Part shown: piece by piece, positions 56,620 to 64,000 of the stretch
How positions within the stretch are numbered: the first letter of the stretch is position 1
Layout: every line of letters starts with the position of its first letter
Assembly (NCBI GenBank): GCA_963779685.1
Contig: CAVZZG010000002.1
Span: 1 to 64,000 of the forward strand
From: CAVZZG01 sp963779685
GTDB lineage: Bacteria; Actinomycetota; Thermoleophilia; Gaiellales; F1-60-MAGs149
DNA: 64,000 nt
Direction of reading: 5' to 3'
Made by a program: the position numbers and the translations under genes
Notes under the pieces: generated by a model
What the model was told of the DNA's origin: nothing
Databases searched by the model: none
Seen by the model: the letters and a program-made list of their open reading frames with translations, nothing else

Positions 56620-57372
56620 TCAACGGACGGGCACCTCGCCGACGTGCAGGGCGACGATGCCGCCCGCCAGCGTCCGGTAGCGGACCCGCTCGAGACCCGC
56701 CCGGTACATGATGCGGCCGAGCGAGACGGGGTCGGGGAACCGCTGCACCGACGCCGGCAGGTAGCTGTAGGCCCCGTCGCCACGATCGGCGATCGCGCCC
56801 ACGCGGGGGATCACGCGGTCGAACCAGACGCCGTAGAACGCGGCCAGCGGCCCGGACGTCGGCCGGGTGATCTCGAGGCAGACGACTCGCCCGCGCGGTC
56901 GCACGACGCGCGTCAACTCGCGCATTCCCGCCTCGTAGTCGGCCAGGTTGCGCACGCCGAACGCCACCGTCGCCGCGGCGAACTCGTCGTCGCCGGCGGG
57001 CAGGTCGAGTGCATCGCCCGGCACGAACCGGACGTTGCCGAACCCGCGGCGGTCGGCCTTCTGCCGGGCGATCGCGAGCATGTTGTCGGAGAAGTCGACG
57101 CCGAGCACCTCGCCGGCCGGGCCGACGCGCTCGGCCAGCTCGAACGCCAGGTCGCCCGTGCCGCAACAGCAGTCGAGCACCGTCGCCCCGGCGCCCACCG
57201 CACACTCGTCGGCGGCCAGCGACCGCCAGCGCTGGTCGAGACCGGCCGTCATCACGCGGTTCATGGTGTCGTACGGACGCGCGATCCGGTCGAACATCGC
57301 CCGGACGCGCTCGGGCGGCAGCGACCCGTCGGCCTCCGGAGAGTCCGCGGGGATCAGCTCGGTTCCCGTCAC
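56620..57372 (-). CDS. ubiE: Demethylmenaquinone methyltransferase
   Basis: SAM-dependent C-methylation that completes menaquinone. 250 residues. VRAMFDRIARPYDTMNRVM is the UbiE/MenG start, then LDCCCGTGDLA, GVDFSDNML, VAFGVRNLAD and the C-terminal YLPASVQRFPD. GTG 57372 overlaps the ubiX stop by 4 nt. Also named menG in menaquinone-only bacteria. Confidence 0.94.
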   Translation of the reverse strand: MTGTELIPADSPEADGSLPPERVRAMFDRIARPYDTMNRVMTAGLDQRWRSLAADECAVGAGATVLDCCCGTGDLAFELAERVGPAGEVLGVDFSDNMLAIARQKADRRGFGNVRFVPGDALDLPAGDDEFAAATVAFGVRNLADYEAGMRELTRVVRPRGRVVCLEITRPTSGPLAAFYGVWFDRVIPRVGAIADRGDGAYSYLPASVQRFPDPVSLGRIMYRAGLERVRYRTLAGGIVALHVGEVPVR

Positions 57373-57962
57373 GACTGCCCCCACCGGCGGAGGAAGCCCG
57401 CGTCGATCCCGATCAGGTCGAGCACCTTGCCGGCCACGAAGTCGATAGCGTCCTGCAGCGTATCGGGGTGGCCGTAGAAGCCCGGCATCGCCGGGGCGAT
57501 GAGGGCTCCGGCCTGGCGCAGCTTGAGCAGCGCCTCCAGGTGGATGGCCGACAGCGGCGTCTCGCGCGGCACCAGCACCAGCCTGCGGTCCTCCTTCAGC
57601 GCCACGCCGGCGGCCCGGTGGATCAGGTTCGCCTGGCCGGAGCTCGCGATCGTGCCGGCCGTGGCCATCGAGCAGGGGCAGATGACGTAGGCGTCGCAGC
57701 GGGCCGAGCCCGAGGCGTACGGCGAGAACCAGTCGCGCTCGTCGTAGGCCGTCACGGCCGGGGACCCGTGGTCGGCGAGGAAGCGGGCGAGCGCATCCGC
57801 GGCCGGAAGCGACCGGTCGCGGTACAGCTCCCAGGCGATCACCTCGCAGCCAGCCGCCGAGGCGCACAGGCCCACGTCGGCTCCGGCACCGACGAGCCCT
57901 GCGAGGATCCGGGCGGCGTAGGGAGCGCCGGAGGCGCCGGTGATGCCGAGGAAGACGCGCAT
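57369..57962 (-). CDS. ubiX: Flavin prenyltransferase UbiX
   Basis: Makes prenylated FMN, the cofactor of UbiD-type decarboxylases. 197 residues. GITGASGAPYAARIL start, CPCSMATAGTIASS, and VLVPRETPLSAIHLE are the conserved parts. Supplies its product to the UbiD homologue at 60390 on the same strand beyond the cytochrome genes. ATG 57962; 65 nt upstream separate it from the cytochrome b/c gene. Confidence 0.94.
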   Translation of the reverse strand: MRVFLGITGASGAPYAARILAGLVGAGADVGLCASAAGCEVIAWELYRDRSLPAADALARFLADHGSPAVTAYDERDWFSPYASGSARCDAYVICPCSMATAGTIASSGQANLIHRAAGVALKEDRRLVLVPRETPLSAIHLEALLKLRQAGALIAPAMPGFYGHPDTLQDAIDFVAGKVLDLIGIDAGFLRRWGQS

Positions 57963-58027
57963 CGGTCAACAAAGAGTGCCTGGAAACCGCGGACGGCGAT
58001 GCAGGCCCCACCCCGGCTCGCTCGAGG

Positions 58028-58897
58028 TCAGCCCCCGGCCTTGTAGATGCCCCCGGCAGCCTCGCAGGATGCCGGATAGGTGGCCTTGGCAGAGGCCGCG
58101 TTCGGCCCCGGGGTCGCGCCGTTGGCGCCGGCCCAGGTGGCTATGTACCCCGCCATGCACTTCAGCACGTCGTCGGTCACCCCGGCCTTGCCCGCGAACT
58201 TGGGCATGCCGCCCTTCCCGTTCTGGAGCGTCGTCAGCACCTTGTCGTAGTCCGGTTTGAGCTGATCGAGGTTCGGGCCGACGTTGCCGGTGGCGCCCGC
58301 GTCCTTGAGCGTGTGGCAGGACGCGCAGCCCAGCCCCGAGACGGCGAAGCCGGCGGCACCGGCGTGGGTCGACGCGGCGCCGGCGACGGCCGGGGCCTGC
58401 GAGCCCTTCTGCGTCAGGTACAGCAGCGTGAACGGCACCAGCACCAGCATCACCGCCGCCAGCGGCCGGCGGGAGAGGCGTCGCTCGGGGCGCCGGTCGT
58501 AGAACGGCAGCCCGATCATCGCCACCATCAGGAGCGTGGGCACGATGATCGTGCCGAACAGCAGCAGCTGCGGCGTGTCGAAGATGCGCAGCAGCTGGAA
58601 GAGGAAGAAGAAGTACCACTCGGGACGCGGGTCGTAGGCCTCGGTGCCCGGGTCGGCGCGGTTCTCGTAGGCCGGGCCGAGGAACCCGCCGTCGCGGCCG
58701 GCGATCGGGTCGTGGGAGACCGGGCCGAACTGCTGGTGCCAGATGACGGCCAGGCCCATGATCACCACGACGGTGATCAGGCTGGTGATGGTGTCGTGGA
58801 GGACCGCGTACGGGAAGAACGGCTTGCCGGTGCGCTTCTGGAACTGGTACTCGCGCTGGTAGGCCTCGCGCCGCTCGCGGGCCGTGAACCTCGGCAT
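58028..58897 (-). CDS. Cytochrome b C-terminal part fused to cytochrome c (menaquinol:cytochrome c reductase)
   Basis: 289 residues. N-terminal half is a subunit-IV-like cytochrome b C-terminus: FFPYAVLHDTITSLI, PRPEWYFFFLFQLLRIF and helices near LLLFGTIIVPTLLMVAMIG and PLAAVMLVLVPFTLLYL. It is followed by a single heme-c domain with CASCHTLKDAG near 58310 and a candidate Met ligand in GGMPKFAG. The fusion places a c heme directly on the quinol-oxidising module. ATG 58897 overlaps the cytochrome b stop by 1 nt. Confidence 0.9.
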   Translation of the reverse strand: MPRFTARERREAYQREYQFQKRTGKPFFPYAVLHDTITSLITVVVIMGLAVIWHQQFGPVSHDPIAGRDGGFLGPAYENRADPGTEAYDPRPEWYFFFLFQLLRIFDTPQLLLFGTIIVPTLLMVAMIGLPFYDRRPERRLSRRPLAAVMLVLVPFTLLYLTQKGSQAPAVAGAASTHAGAAGFAVSGLGCASCHTLKDAGATGNVGPNLDQLKPDYDKVLTTLQNGKGGMPKFAGKAGVTDDVLKCMAGYIATWAGANGATPGPNAASAKATYPASCEAAGGIYKAGG

Positions 58898-59610
58898 CAG
58901 AGATCACCGACCTTGGCCCGGTGCTTCGACCACGGCGGCGAGGTGACGCCGAGCCGGATCACGAGCCAGAGGTGCAGGCCGATGAAGGCCATGATGCCGC
59001 CTGGCACGGCGAGCATGTGCAGCGAGTAGAACCGTGACAGCGTGCTCTGGGTGAACTCGGGGCCGACGCGGAGGAACTCCGCGATGTAGGGGCCGAGGAT
59101 CGGAGCCGTGCCGTTGATGTTGATGGCGACGACGCTGGCCCAGTAGGCGCGCTGATCGAACACCAGCAGGTAGCCGGTGAGCGACATGAACATGACCATC
59201 AGGAACAGCAGCGAGCCCGTCAGCCAGGTCATCTCGCGCGGGTACTTGTACGAGCCCATCAGGAACACGCGGCCCATGTGCAGGAACAGCAGGATCACGA
59301 AGACCGACGAGCCCCACTTGTGCATGCCGCGCACCAGCCAGCCCATCGTCGCCTGGTCGGTGATGTACCGGATCGAGGTGAAGGCGCCCTCGGGATCGGG
59401 GTGGTAGTACATGGCCAGGATCACGCCGGTGATCGCCTGCACGGCGAACACGGTGATCAGAGCCGAGCCGAGCGTCTGCAGCCACGAGATGTCGCGCGGC
59501 ACGTTGCGGAACAGCAGGTAGTTGTTGACCGAGACGAGGCCGGAGCGCTCCTCGACCCAGTCGACGGGCGCCTGGACCATCTCGCCGGGGGTGGGAATTG
59601 CGGGGGGCAC
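58897..59610 (-). CDS. Cytochrome b N-terminal (b6-like) subunit
   Basis: 237 residues, four helices with the two heme b His pairs: GMHKWGSSVFVILLFLHMGR and RFYSLHMLAVPGGIMAFIGLHLWL (cores HKWGSSVFVILLFLH and HMLAVPGGIMAFIGLH). Carries the quinol-oxidation heart of the bc/b6f complex, together with the fused gene just downstream. Starts GTG 59610, 9 nt after the Rieske gene stop. Length and split are b6-like, not the single long cytochrome b of proteobacteria. Confidence 0.92.
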   Translation of the reverse strand: MPPAIPTPGEMVQAPVDWVEERSGLVSVNNYLLFRNVPRDISWLQTLGSALITVFAVQAITGVILAMYYHPDPEGAFTSIRYITDQATMGWLVRGMHKWGSSVFVILLFLHMGRVFLMGSYKYPREMTWLTGSLLFLMVMFMSLTGYLLVFDQRAYWASVVAININGTAPILGPYIAEFLRVGPEFTQSTLSRFYSLHMLAVPGGIMAFIGLHLWLVIRLGVTSPPWSKHRAKVGDL

Positions 59611-59619
59611 CAGATGCTC

Positions 59620-60267
59620 CTACCGGGTGACCGGCGGGTAGAGGTAGGAGAGCAGGCCCTGCACAGGCTGGCCGGGGTCCTTCCACTCCGAGGTCATGAC
59701 GACCTTGCCGTTCTGGAGCTCGGACGCGAAGGCGCGCCCGATCAGGAGGCTGCCGTTCTCCACCTTGGCCTCGAACCGGTTCAGCGGCCGCACCGGCGGG
59801 CCCGCCGTGCGGGCACCCTCGAGGTCGTACTGGCCGCCGTGGCACGGACACGCGAAGCCGAGCGACGTGTTCACGACCGGGCAGCCGAGGTGCATGCAGG
59901 TGTTCGAGATCACCGTGAAGGGCGGATCGCCCGATGTGTCCTTGCGAACGAAGGCGACCCGGCGGGCGATGTTGCCGCCATTCGGCGTGTTCTCGAAGAT
60001 GACCGGGGTGAACTTGCCCTCGGGGAACTGGTCGGTCTTGCCGAGATCGACCCAGTACCAGTCCTCACCGGCGAACGACGGCCCGAGCGCGAATCCGATC
60101 ACGGGCACGGTGATCGCGGCGCCGATCAGGCCGCCCAGCCCCAGCGTGACACCCGTCAGGAACTTGCCCCGCGAGACGGCTGCGCGGGCGCTCGCCGGAT
60201 CGGCGTAGGCGCCAGCGGCGTTCGCCGTGTCATTGGATCCTGCGGGGCTCCCGGAGGGATCCGCCAC
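59620..60267 (-). CDS. Rieske iron-sulfur subunit of the quinol:cytochrome c reductase
   Basis: 215 residues. One N-terminal membrane helix (FLTGVTLGLGGLIGAAITVPVIGFAL, preceded by SRGK, a Tat-like context) and the Rieske fold with NTCMHLGC and CPCHGGQYD, giving two Cys and two His ligands. First gene of the run toward mqnC. GTG 60267 has AGGAGG about 9 nt upstream. A promoter candidate lies at 60303-60331. Confidence 0.93.
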   Translation of the reverse strand: MADPSGSPAGSNDTANAAGAYADPASARAAVSRGKFLTGVTLGLGGLIGAAITVPVIGFALGPSFAGEDWYWVDLGKTDQFPEGKFTPVIFENTPNGGNIARRVAFVRKDTSGDPPFTVISNTCMHLGCPVVNTSLGFACPCHGGQYDLEGARTAGPPVRPLNRFEAKVENGSLLIGRAFASELQNGKVVMTSEWKDPGQPVQGLLSYLYPPVTR

Positions 60268-60302
60268 GAAGTTCGACCTCCTGCGAGGAGCTTGTCCCGC
60301 GC

Positions 60303-60331
60303 ATTCTGAGTGCGCAGCCGGACAGCGTCAA
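60303..60331 (-). promoter_or_regulatory. Candidate sigma-70-type promoter of the qcr-mqn run
   Basis: On the minus strand TTGACG, 17-nt spacer, CAGAAT. Five of six -35 bases and four of six -10 bases match consensus. A transcript from here would have a leader of about 30 nt containing AGGAGG. The rest of 60268-60389 shows no gene. Confidence 0.5.
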
Positions 60332-60389
60332 TCTGGGAACGGACCGCACAAACTCCCCGGCACCGGCGACGGACACTGCAAGGGCGCCG

Positions 60390-61895
60390 TCACGAGCCGC
60401 GCCTGCGGAGGCCGCGGCGCCTGCCGGACGCCGCCACGGACGGAGCCGTGCGCGACCCCTCGGCCCCGAGCCCGAGCTCGGGCCAGCGCGCGTCGACCCG
60501 CGCTCGCACCTCGGCGGACATCCTGGCGACCTCCGGCCACGAGCGCGGATAGCCCTCCGACGCCCAGGTGCGCGTGGCGTCGAAGCCGAGCTTCCCGCCG
60601 ATGCAGGGGATGTTCGGAGCGTGATCGAGCTGGTCGAGCGGGCCTTCCGACAGCACGACGTCGCGGGCCGGGTCGACGTTGGCGCCGAGCTGCCACATCA
60701 CCTGCTCGTAGTCGTGCACGTCGACCCAGTCGTCCACCACCACGACGGACTTGGTCAGCGACAGCAGCCCGGTGCCCCAGATGGCGTGCATGACCTTGCG
60801 CGCGTGGCCCGGGTAGGCCTTCCGGATCGAGACGATGCAGCAGTTGTGGAACGCGCCGGCGAACGGCAGGTCGTAGTCGACCACCTCCGGCATGGTCATC
60901 TGCACCGCCGGCAGGAAGATCCGCTCCGTCGCCTTGCCGAGCCAGACGTCCTCGGACGGGGGCACGCCCACGACGATCGTCGGGTACACGGGGTCGCGCC
61001 GGTGCGTGATGCACGTCACGTTGAGCACCGGGAACGGCTCGACCGGGGTGTAGTAGCCCGTGTGATCGCCGAACGGGCCCTCGTCGCGCAGCACCCCGCG
61101 CTCGCAGTAGCCCTCGATCACGATCTCCGCGTTGGCCGGCACCTCGAGGTCGACCGTCTTGCACTTCACGAGCTCCGTCCGCTCGCCGCGCAGCACTCCG
61201 GCCACGGCCAGCTCGTCGATGTGCTTGGGCAGCGGCATCGACCCCGCGTAGGTGGTGATGGGATCGGCGCCGAGCGCGATCGCGACCTCCATCCGCCCGG
61301 CGCCTTCGCGCCAGTCGGCAGCGGCGTCCTTGTGGATCTGCCAGTGCAGCCCGAGCTCGGTGCGGGAGTGCTTCTGGAGCCGGTACATGCCGACGTTGCG
61401 CCCGCCCGTGCGGGGATCGCGGGTGATGACCGACGGCAGGGTGATGAACGGCCCGCCGTCGCCGGGCCAGCAGGTGATGATCGGCAGGAGGTCGAGATCC
61501 GGCGCTGCCATCGTCACCTCCTGGCAGGGCCCCGAGCTCACCAGCTTCGGCTTGGAGTCCTTCAGTGTCCGCAGGCCCGTGGCGGCCGCGCCCAGCACGT
61601 CGGACAGACCCTTCGGCGGCGCCAGCAGCTCGAACACGTCGGCAACGCGCTGACGGACCTCGTCCAGCGTTTCCACGCCGAGCGCGAGGCACATGCGCCG
61701 CTCGGTGCCGAACTGGTTGATCAGCACGGGCATCGTCGAGCCGCGCACGTTGCGGAACAGGAGCGCGGGGCCGCCGCTCTTGACGACCCGGTCGGCGATC
61801 TCGGTGATCTCGAGGTGCGGGTCGACCTCGGCGGCGATCTCGTGCAGCTCTCCCGCCTCGCGGAGGGACTCGAGCCACGACCGCAGATCGCTCAC
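60390..61895 (-). CDS. UbiD-family decarboxylase
   Basis: Prenyl-FMN-dependent decarboxylase, 501 residues. Motifs NVRGSTMPVLINQFGT, ITRDPRTGGRNVGMYRLQ, GADPITTYAGSMPLP, EGPFGDHTGYYTPVE and the C-terminal GGKLGFDATR. In futalosine bacteria a UbiX/UbiD pair removes the ring carboxylate before methylation, and ubiX lies at 57369, which supports that role. The C-terminal 40 residues are basic and unusual. GTG 61895 overlaps the orphan gene by 4 nt. ATG or upstream starts would run into the next gene. Confidence 0.9.
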   Translation of the reverse strand: MSDLRSWLESLREAGELHEIAAEVDPHLEITEIADRVVKSGGPALLFRNVRGSTMPVLINQFGTERRMCLALGVETLDEVRQRVADVFELLAPPKGLSDVLGAAATGLRTLKDSKPKLVSSGPCQEVTMAAPDLDLLPIITCWPGDGGPFITLPSVITRDPRTGGRNVGMYRLQKHSRTELGLHWQIHKDAAADWREGAGRMEVAIALGADPITTYAGSMPLPKHIDELAVAGVLRGERTELVKCKTVDLEVPANAEIVIEGYCERGVLRDEGPFGDHTGYYTPVEPFPVLNVTCITHRRDPVYPTIVVGVPPSEDVWLGKATERIFLPAVQMTMPEVVDYDLPFAGAFHNCCIVSIRKAYPGHARKVMHAIWGTGLLSLTKSVVVVDDWVDVHDYEQVMWQLGANVDPARDVVLSEGPLDQLDHAPNIPCIGGKLGFDATRTWASEGYPRSWPEVARMSAEVRARVDARWPELGLGAEGSRTAPSVAASGRRRGLRRRGS

Positions 61896-62266
61896 GCGAG
61901 CCCCTCGGCCGTCGCTCGCCACAGTGCCGGATCGTCCTCGAGGCCGCGAGCGCGGCGGTCGGAGACCCGCGAGATCAGCTCCGCCAGGGCCGCCACGGCG
62001 GCGATCTCCCCCGACCGGCAGACATCGACCAGCCCGAGGGCGTAGAGGTGATCGCCGAGCAGGATCCGCTGCTCGGCGTCGCGCGGTGCGAACGCGCGGC
62101 TCATGTGGTTGTGGACGAGGTAGCCCTCGTGGATCTGCTCCATGCCCAGCGCGAAGCGCTCGGCGCACAGCGAGCCGTACAGGGGCGCGTCGACCAGGTC
62201 ATGGCGGATCACGTCCGTCCAGAACGGGCTCGCGGCCGAGGCGCGGCGGGCGAGTTCCGCGATCAC
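61892..62266 (-). CDS. Orphan protein between hemB and ubiD
   Basis: 124 residues, mostly helical. Contains ILLGDHLYALGLVDVCR, which resembles the GD-x-LYA helix of trans-polyprenyl synthases, but no DDxxD motif is present, so it is not a prenyl synthase in the usual sense. GTG 62266 starts 1 nt after the hemB stop and the gene overlaps ubiD by 4 nt, so the three are co-transcribed. Could be a noncatalytic partner subunit; function unknown. Confidence 0.7.
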   Translation of the reverse strand: MIAELARRASAASPFWTDVIRHDLVDAPLYGSLCAERFALGMEQIHEGYLVHNHMSRAFAPRDAEQRILLGDHLYALGLVDVCRSGEIAAVAALAELISRVSDRRARGLEDDPALWRATAEGLA

Positions 62267-62267
62267 C

Positions 62268-63245
62268 TCAGGCCAGCCATTCCGCGGCGTCGATCGCCGA
62301 GTAGGTCATGATCACGCGGGCGCCAGCCCTGCTGATCGCGACGAGCGACTCGAGCGTCGCCGTCGGCAGGTCGAGGGCGCCTGCCTGGGCCGCGAAGCGG
62401 AGCATGGCGTGCTCGCCCGACACCTGGTAGGCGGCGACCGGCAGATCCGTCGCCCGCGTCAGCCGCTCGATGACGTCGAGGTACGGCCCCGCGGGCTTGA
62501 CCATCAGGATGTCGGCGCCCTCGCCGGCGTCGAGCAGCGACTCGTACAGCGCCTCCCGGGCGTTGGCAGGGTCCATCTGGTAGCTCTTGCGGTCGCCCCG
62601 CTGAGGCGCGGAGTGGGCCGCATCCCGGAACGGTCCGTAGAAGGCCGAGGCGAACTTCGCCGAGTAGCTCATGATCGCGGCCCGCTCGGCGAACCCGGCC
62701 CCGTCGAGCGCGGCCCGGACGGCGGCGATGCGGCCGTCCATCATGTCGCTCGGGGCGATCAGGTCGGCGCCTGCTCGGGCGTGCGACACGGCCACGCGCG
62801 CGAGCAGCGGCAGGGTGGCGTCGTTGGCGATCTCGCCGTCGTCGGAGAGCACCCCGCAGTGGCCGTGATCGGTGTACTGGCAGAGGCAGACGTCGGTGGC
62901 GATCACGAGCCCGGGGGCGGCCTCGCGGATCATGCGCGCCGCGGTCTGCACCGGTCCGTCGTCATCCCAGGCCGACGAGCCCTGCGCATCCTTCGTGGCG
63001 GGAAGCCCGAACAACAGCACGCCGCCCACGCCCGCCGCGGCCGCCCGCGCGGCTTCGGCCGCCGCGAGGTCGGGCGACAGGTGCGCGACGCCCGGGAACG
63101 TCGCCACCGGCTCGCGGCGGTCCTCGCCCGGCACGACGAACATCGGCAGCACGAACGCAGCCGGATCGAGACGGGTCTCTCGAACGAGGGCACGCAGTCC
63201 GGCCGTACGGCGCAGCCGACGGAGCCTGGTGACGGGGAACGTCAT
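62268..63245 (-). CDS. hemB: Porphobilinogen synthase
   Basis: Condenses two 5-aminolevulinate molecules in heme synthesis. 325 residues. Catalytic Lys in SYSAKFASAFYGPFR and MVKPAGPYL, zinc-binding Cys cluster DVCLCQYTDHGHCG, APSDMMDGR substrate loop and GEHAML. Start ATG 63245. Close to the cytochrome genes, whose hemes it feeds. The first gene of hemB-orphan-ubiD. Confidence 0.96.
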   Translation of the reverse strand: MTFPVTRLRRLRRTAGLRALVRETRLDPAAFVLPMFVVPGEDRREPVATFPGVAHLSPDLAAAEAARAAAAGVGGVLLFGLPATKDAQGSSAWDDDGPVQTAARMIREAAPGLVIATDVCLCQYTDHGHCGVLSDDGEIANDATLPLLARVAVSHARAGADLIAPSDMMDGRIAAVRAALDGAGFAERAAIMSYSAKFASAFYGPFRDAAHSAPQRGDRKSYQMDPANAREALYESLLDAGEGADILMVKPAGPYLDVIERLTRATDLPVAAYQVSGEHAMLRFAAQAGALDLPTATLESLVAISRAGARVIMTYSAIDAAEWLA

Positions 63246-63262
63246 CCGCGGTGATCGTACCG

Positions 63263-64000
63263 CTACGCCGTCAGGCGGGGTGCAGCCAGACGGGCCGCGG
63301 CGCCGAGCGCGAACGCGAGCAGGGCGAGGTGCACGCAGCCGCGCACCAGCGCCTCGCCGGGCCGGGCGTCGTACAGCGTCCCGGCGACCGCGTCCGCCAA
63401 CGGCGAGAACGGGAACGACGCCGTCACGACGCGCAGCGCGCCGGTGGCATGCGGGGTGACACCGACCAGCACGAAGGGAAGTGCGAGCAGGACGGCGCCG
63501 AGTGCCGAGGCGGCCTCGTCGCGGGCCAGTGCGGCGACGAGCGCACCGGCCGCGGCGGCGGCCGTCCCGCCCAGCAGCGCCAGCGGAAGCAGCAGGAGGA
63601 GCCGCCCGCCCGGCAGGCCCGGGCCTCCGGCGATGGCGAGCAGCGCGATGTAGGCCACCACCACCAGCACGGCGAGGGCCGCGCCCGCGAGCGCGCCGAC
63701 CGAGAGCTTGGCCGTGATCAGGCGGCCGAGGCCGACGCCGGCGTGGACGAGACGGCCCAGCGTGCGCTCCTCGCGCTCGGCGGCCAGCGACGTGGCTCCC
63801 AGCACGGAGCAGGCAAGCACGAGCCCGACCGCCAGCACGATGCCGATGCCGCGGCTGCCGAACGGATCGTCGCCGCCGATCACGGTCGCCGCGACCTGCA
63901 CGGGCTGGGCGACGGTTCGCAGCGACGGGGCGGCGAACCCCAGGCCGAGCTTGGCGGCGGTGGCGAAGTCACGCACCCGCTGCAGCTCGGCCCGCTGGGC
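63263..64000 (-). CDS. ABC-2 type permease, partial at window edge
   Basis: Minus-strand gene whose start lies beyond 64000. At least 245 residues visible: an outward loop (FAAPSLRTVAQPVQVAATVIGG), then six hydrophobic segments with the coupling loop ATSLAAEREERTLGRLVHAG. Likely the membrane part of an exporter; the ATPase should lie upstream outside the window. Ends 17 nt before hemB start, so co-transcription is possible. Substrate unknown. Confidence 0.75.
   Translation of the reverse strand, partial: AQRAELQRVRDFATAAKLGLGFAAPSLRTVAQPVQVAATVIGGDDPFGSRGIGIVLAVGLVLACSVLGATSLAAEREERTLGRLVHAGVGLGRLITAKLSVGALAGAALAVLVVVAYIALLAIAGGPGLPGGRLLLLLPLALLGGTAAAAAGALVAALARDEAASALGAVLLALPFVLVGVTPHATGALRVVTASFPFSPLADAVAGTLYDARPGEALVRGCVHLALLAFALGAAARLAAPRLTA

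Overview
The window is a very GC-rich, densely coded chromosome segment from an actinobacterium, most likely one of the deep-branching classes such as Thermoleophilia. This placement is an inference from gene content: a futalosine-type menaquinone locus, a menaquinol oxidase with split cytochrome b and fused cytochrome c, a RicT-like PSP1 protein, a membrane-fused ECF sigma factor, GTG starts and 4-bp GTGA overlaps. No rRNA, insertion sequence, CRISPR array or origin was seen. There is one tRNA, tRNA-Thr(CGT).

Nucleotides 1-21,233 form a catabolic and transport region. It opens with the end of a peptide ABC importer (two ATPases), a proline-iminopeptidase-like hydrolase, an S9 peptidase, a universal stress protein, an epoxide-hydrolase-like protein and surE. 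A likely amine or N-methyl-compound locus follows: a choline-kinase-like phosphotransferase, a dimethylglycine/sarcosine-dehydrogenase-like flavoprotein, an APC permease, a second phosphotransferase, a lactonase-like MBL protein, a TMADH/2,4-dienoyl-CoA-reductase-like flavoprotein, a glutamine-synthetase-like ligase and a C26 gamma-glutamyl hydrolase. Next come a P450 with its own ferredoxin, an SDR and a true nitrilase. Many genes here are broken by one-base indels while all their motifs are kept, which looks like sequence error and not decay.

Nucleotides 21,441-28,691 hold tRNA-Thr with two terminators, a stand-alone GHKL ATPase, an MFS exporter, the ECF sigma fusion, a PSP1/RicT-like protein, holB and tmk. 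Nucleotides 28,721-39,118 and 45,939-48,826 carry a surface-polysaccharide locus: sugar epimerases, flippase, PHP-type phosphatase, two GT4 glycosyltransferases, an undecaprenyl-phosphate sugar transferase, an ATP-grasp ligase, a CapD/PglF-type dehydratase and a DUF354 protein, with purE and small unknown proteins in between. Nucleotides 39,131-45,938 contain an HDOD protein, two ABC-2 exporters, a non-heme dioxygenase and a LysR regulator. HD-GYP, RNase D and DedA genes follow.

Nucleotides 52,462-60,267 are one minus-strand run joining quinol oxidation to quinone synthesis: Rieske protein, split cytochrome b, cytochrome b/c fusion, ubiX, ubiE, a polyprenyl diphosphate synthase, mqnE, mqnA, mqnC and a 67-residue orphan. 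A second minus-strand run, 60,390-64,000, has ubiD, an orphan, hemB and part of an ABC-2 permease. The window thus supplies the radical-SAM steps, side-chain synthesis, decarboxylation and methylation of menaquinone, plus the complex that uses it. The UbiA-type prenyltransferase and mqnB/mqnD are not here.
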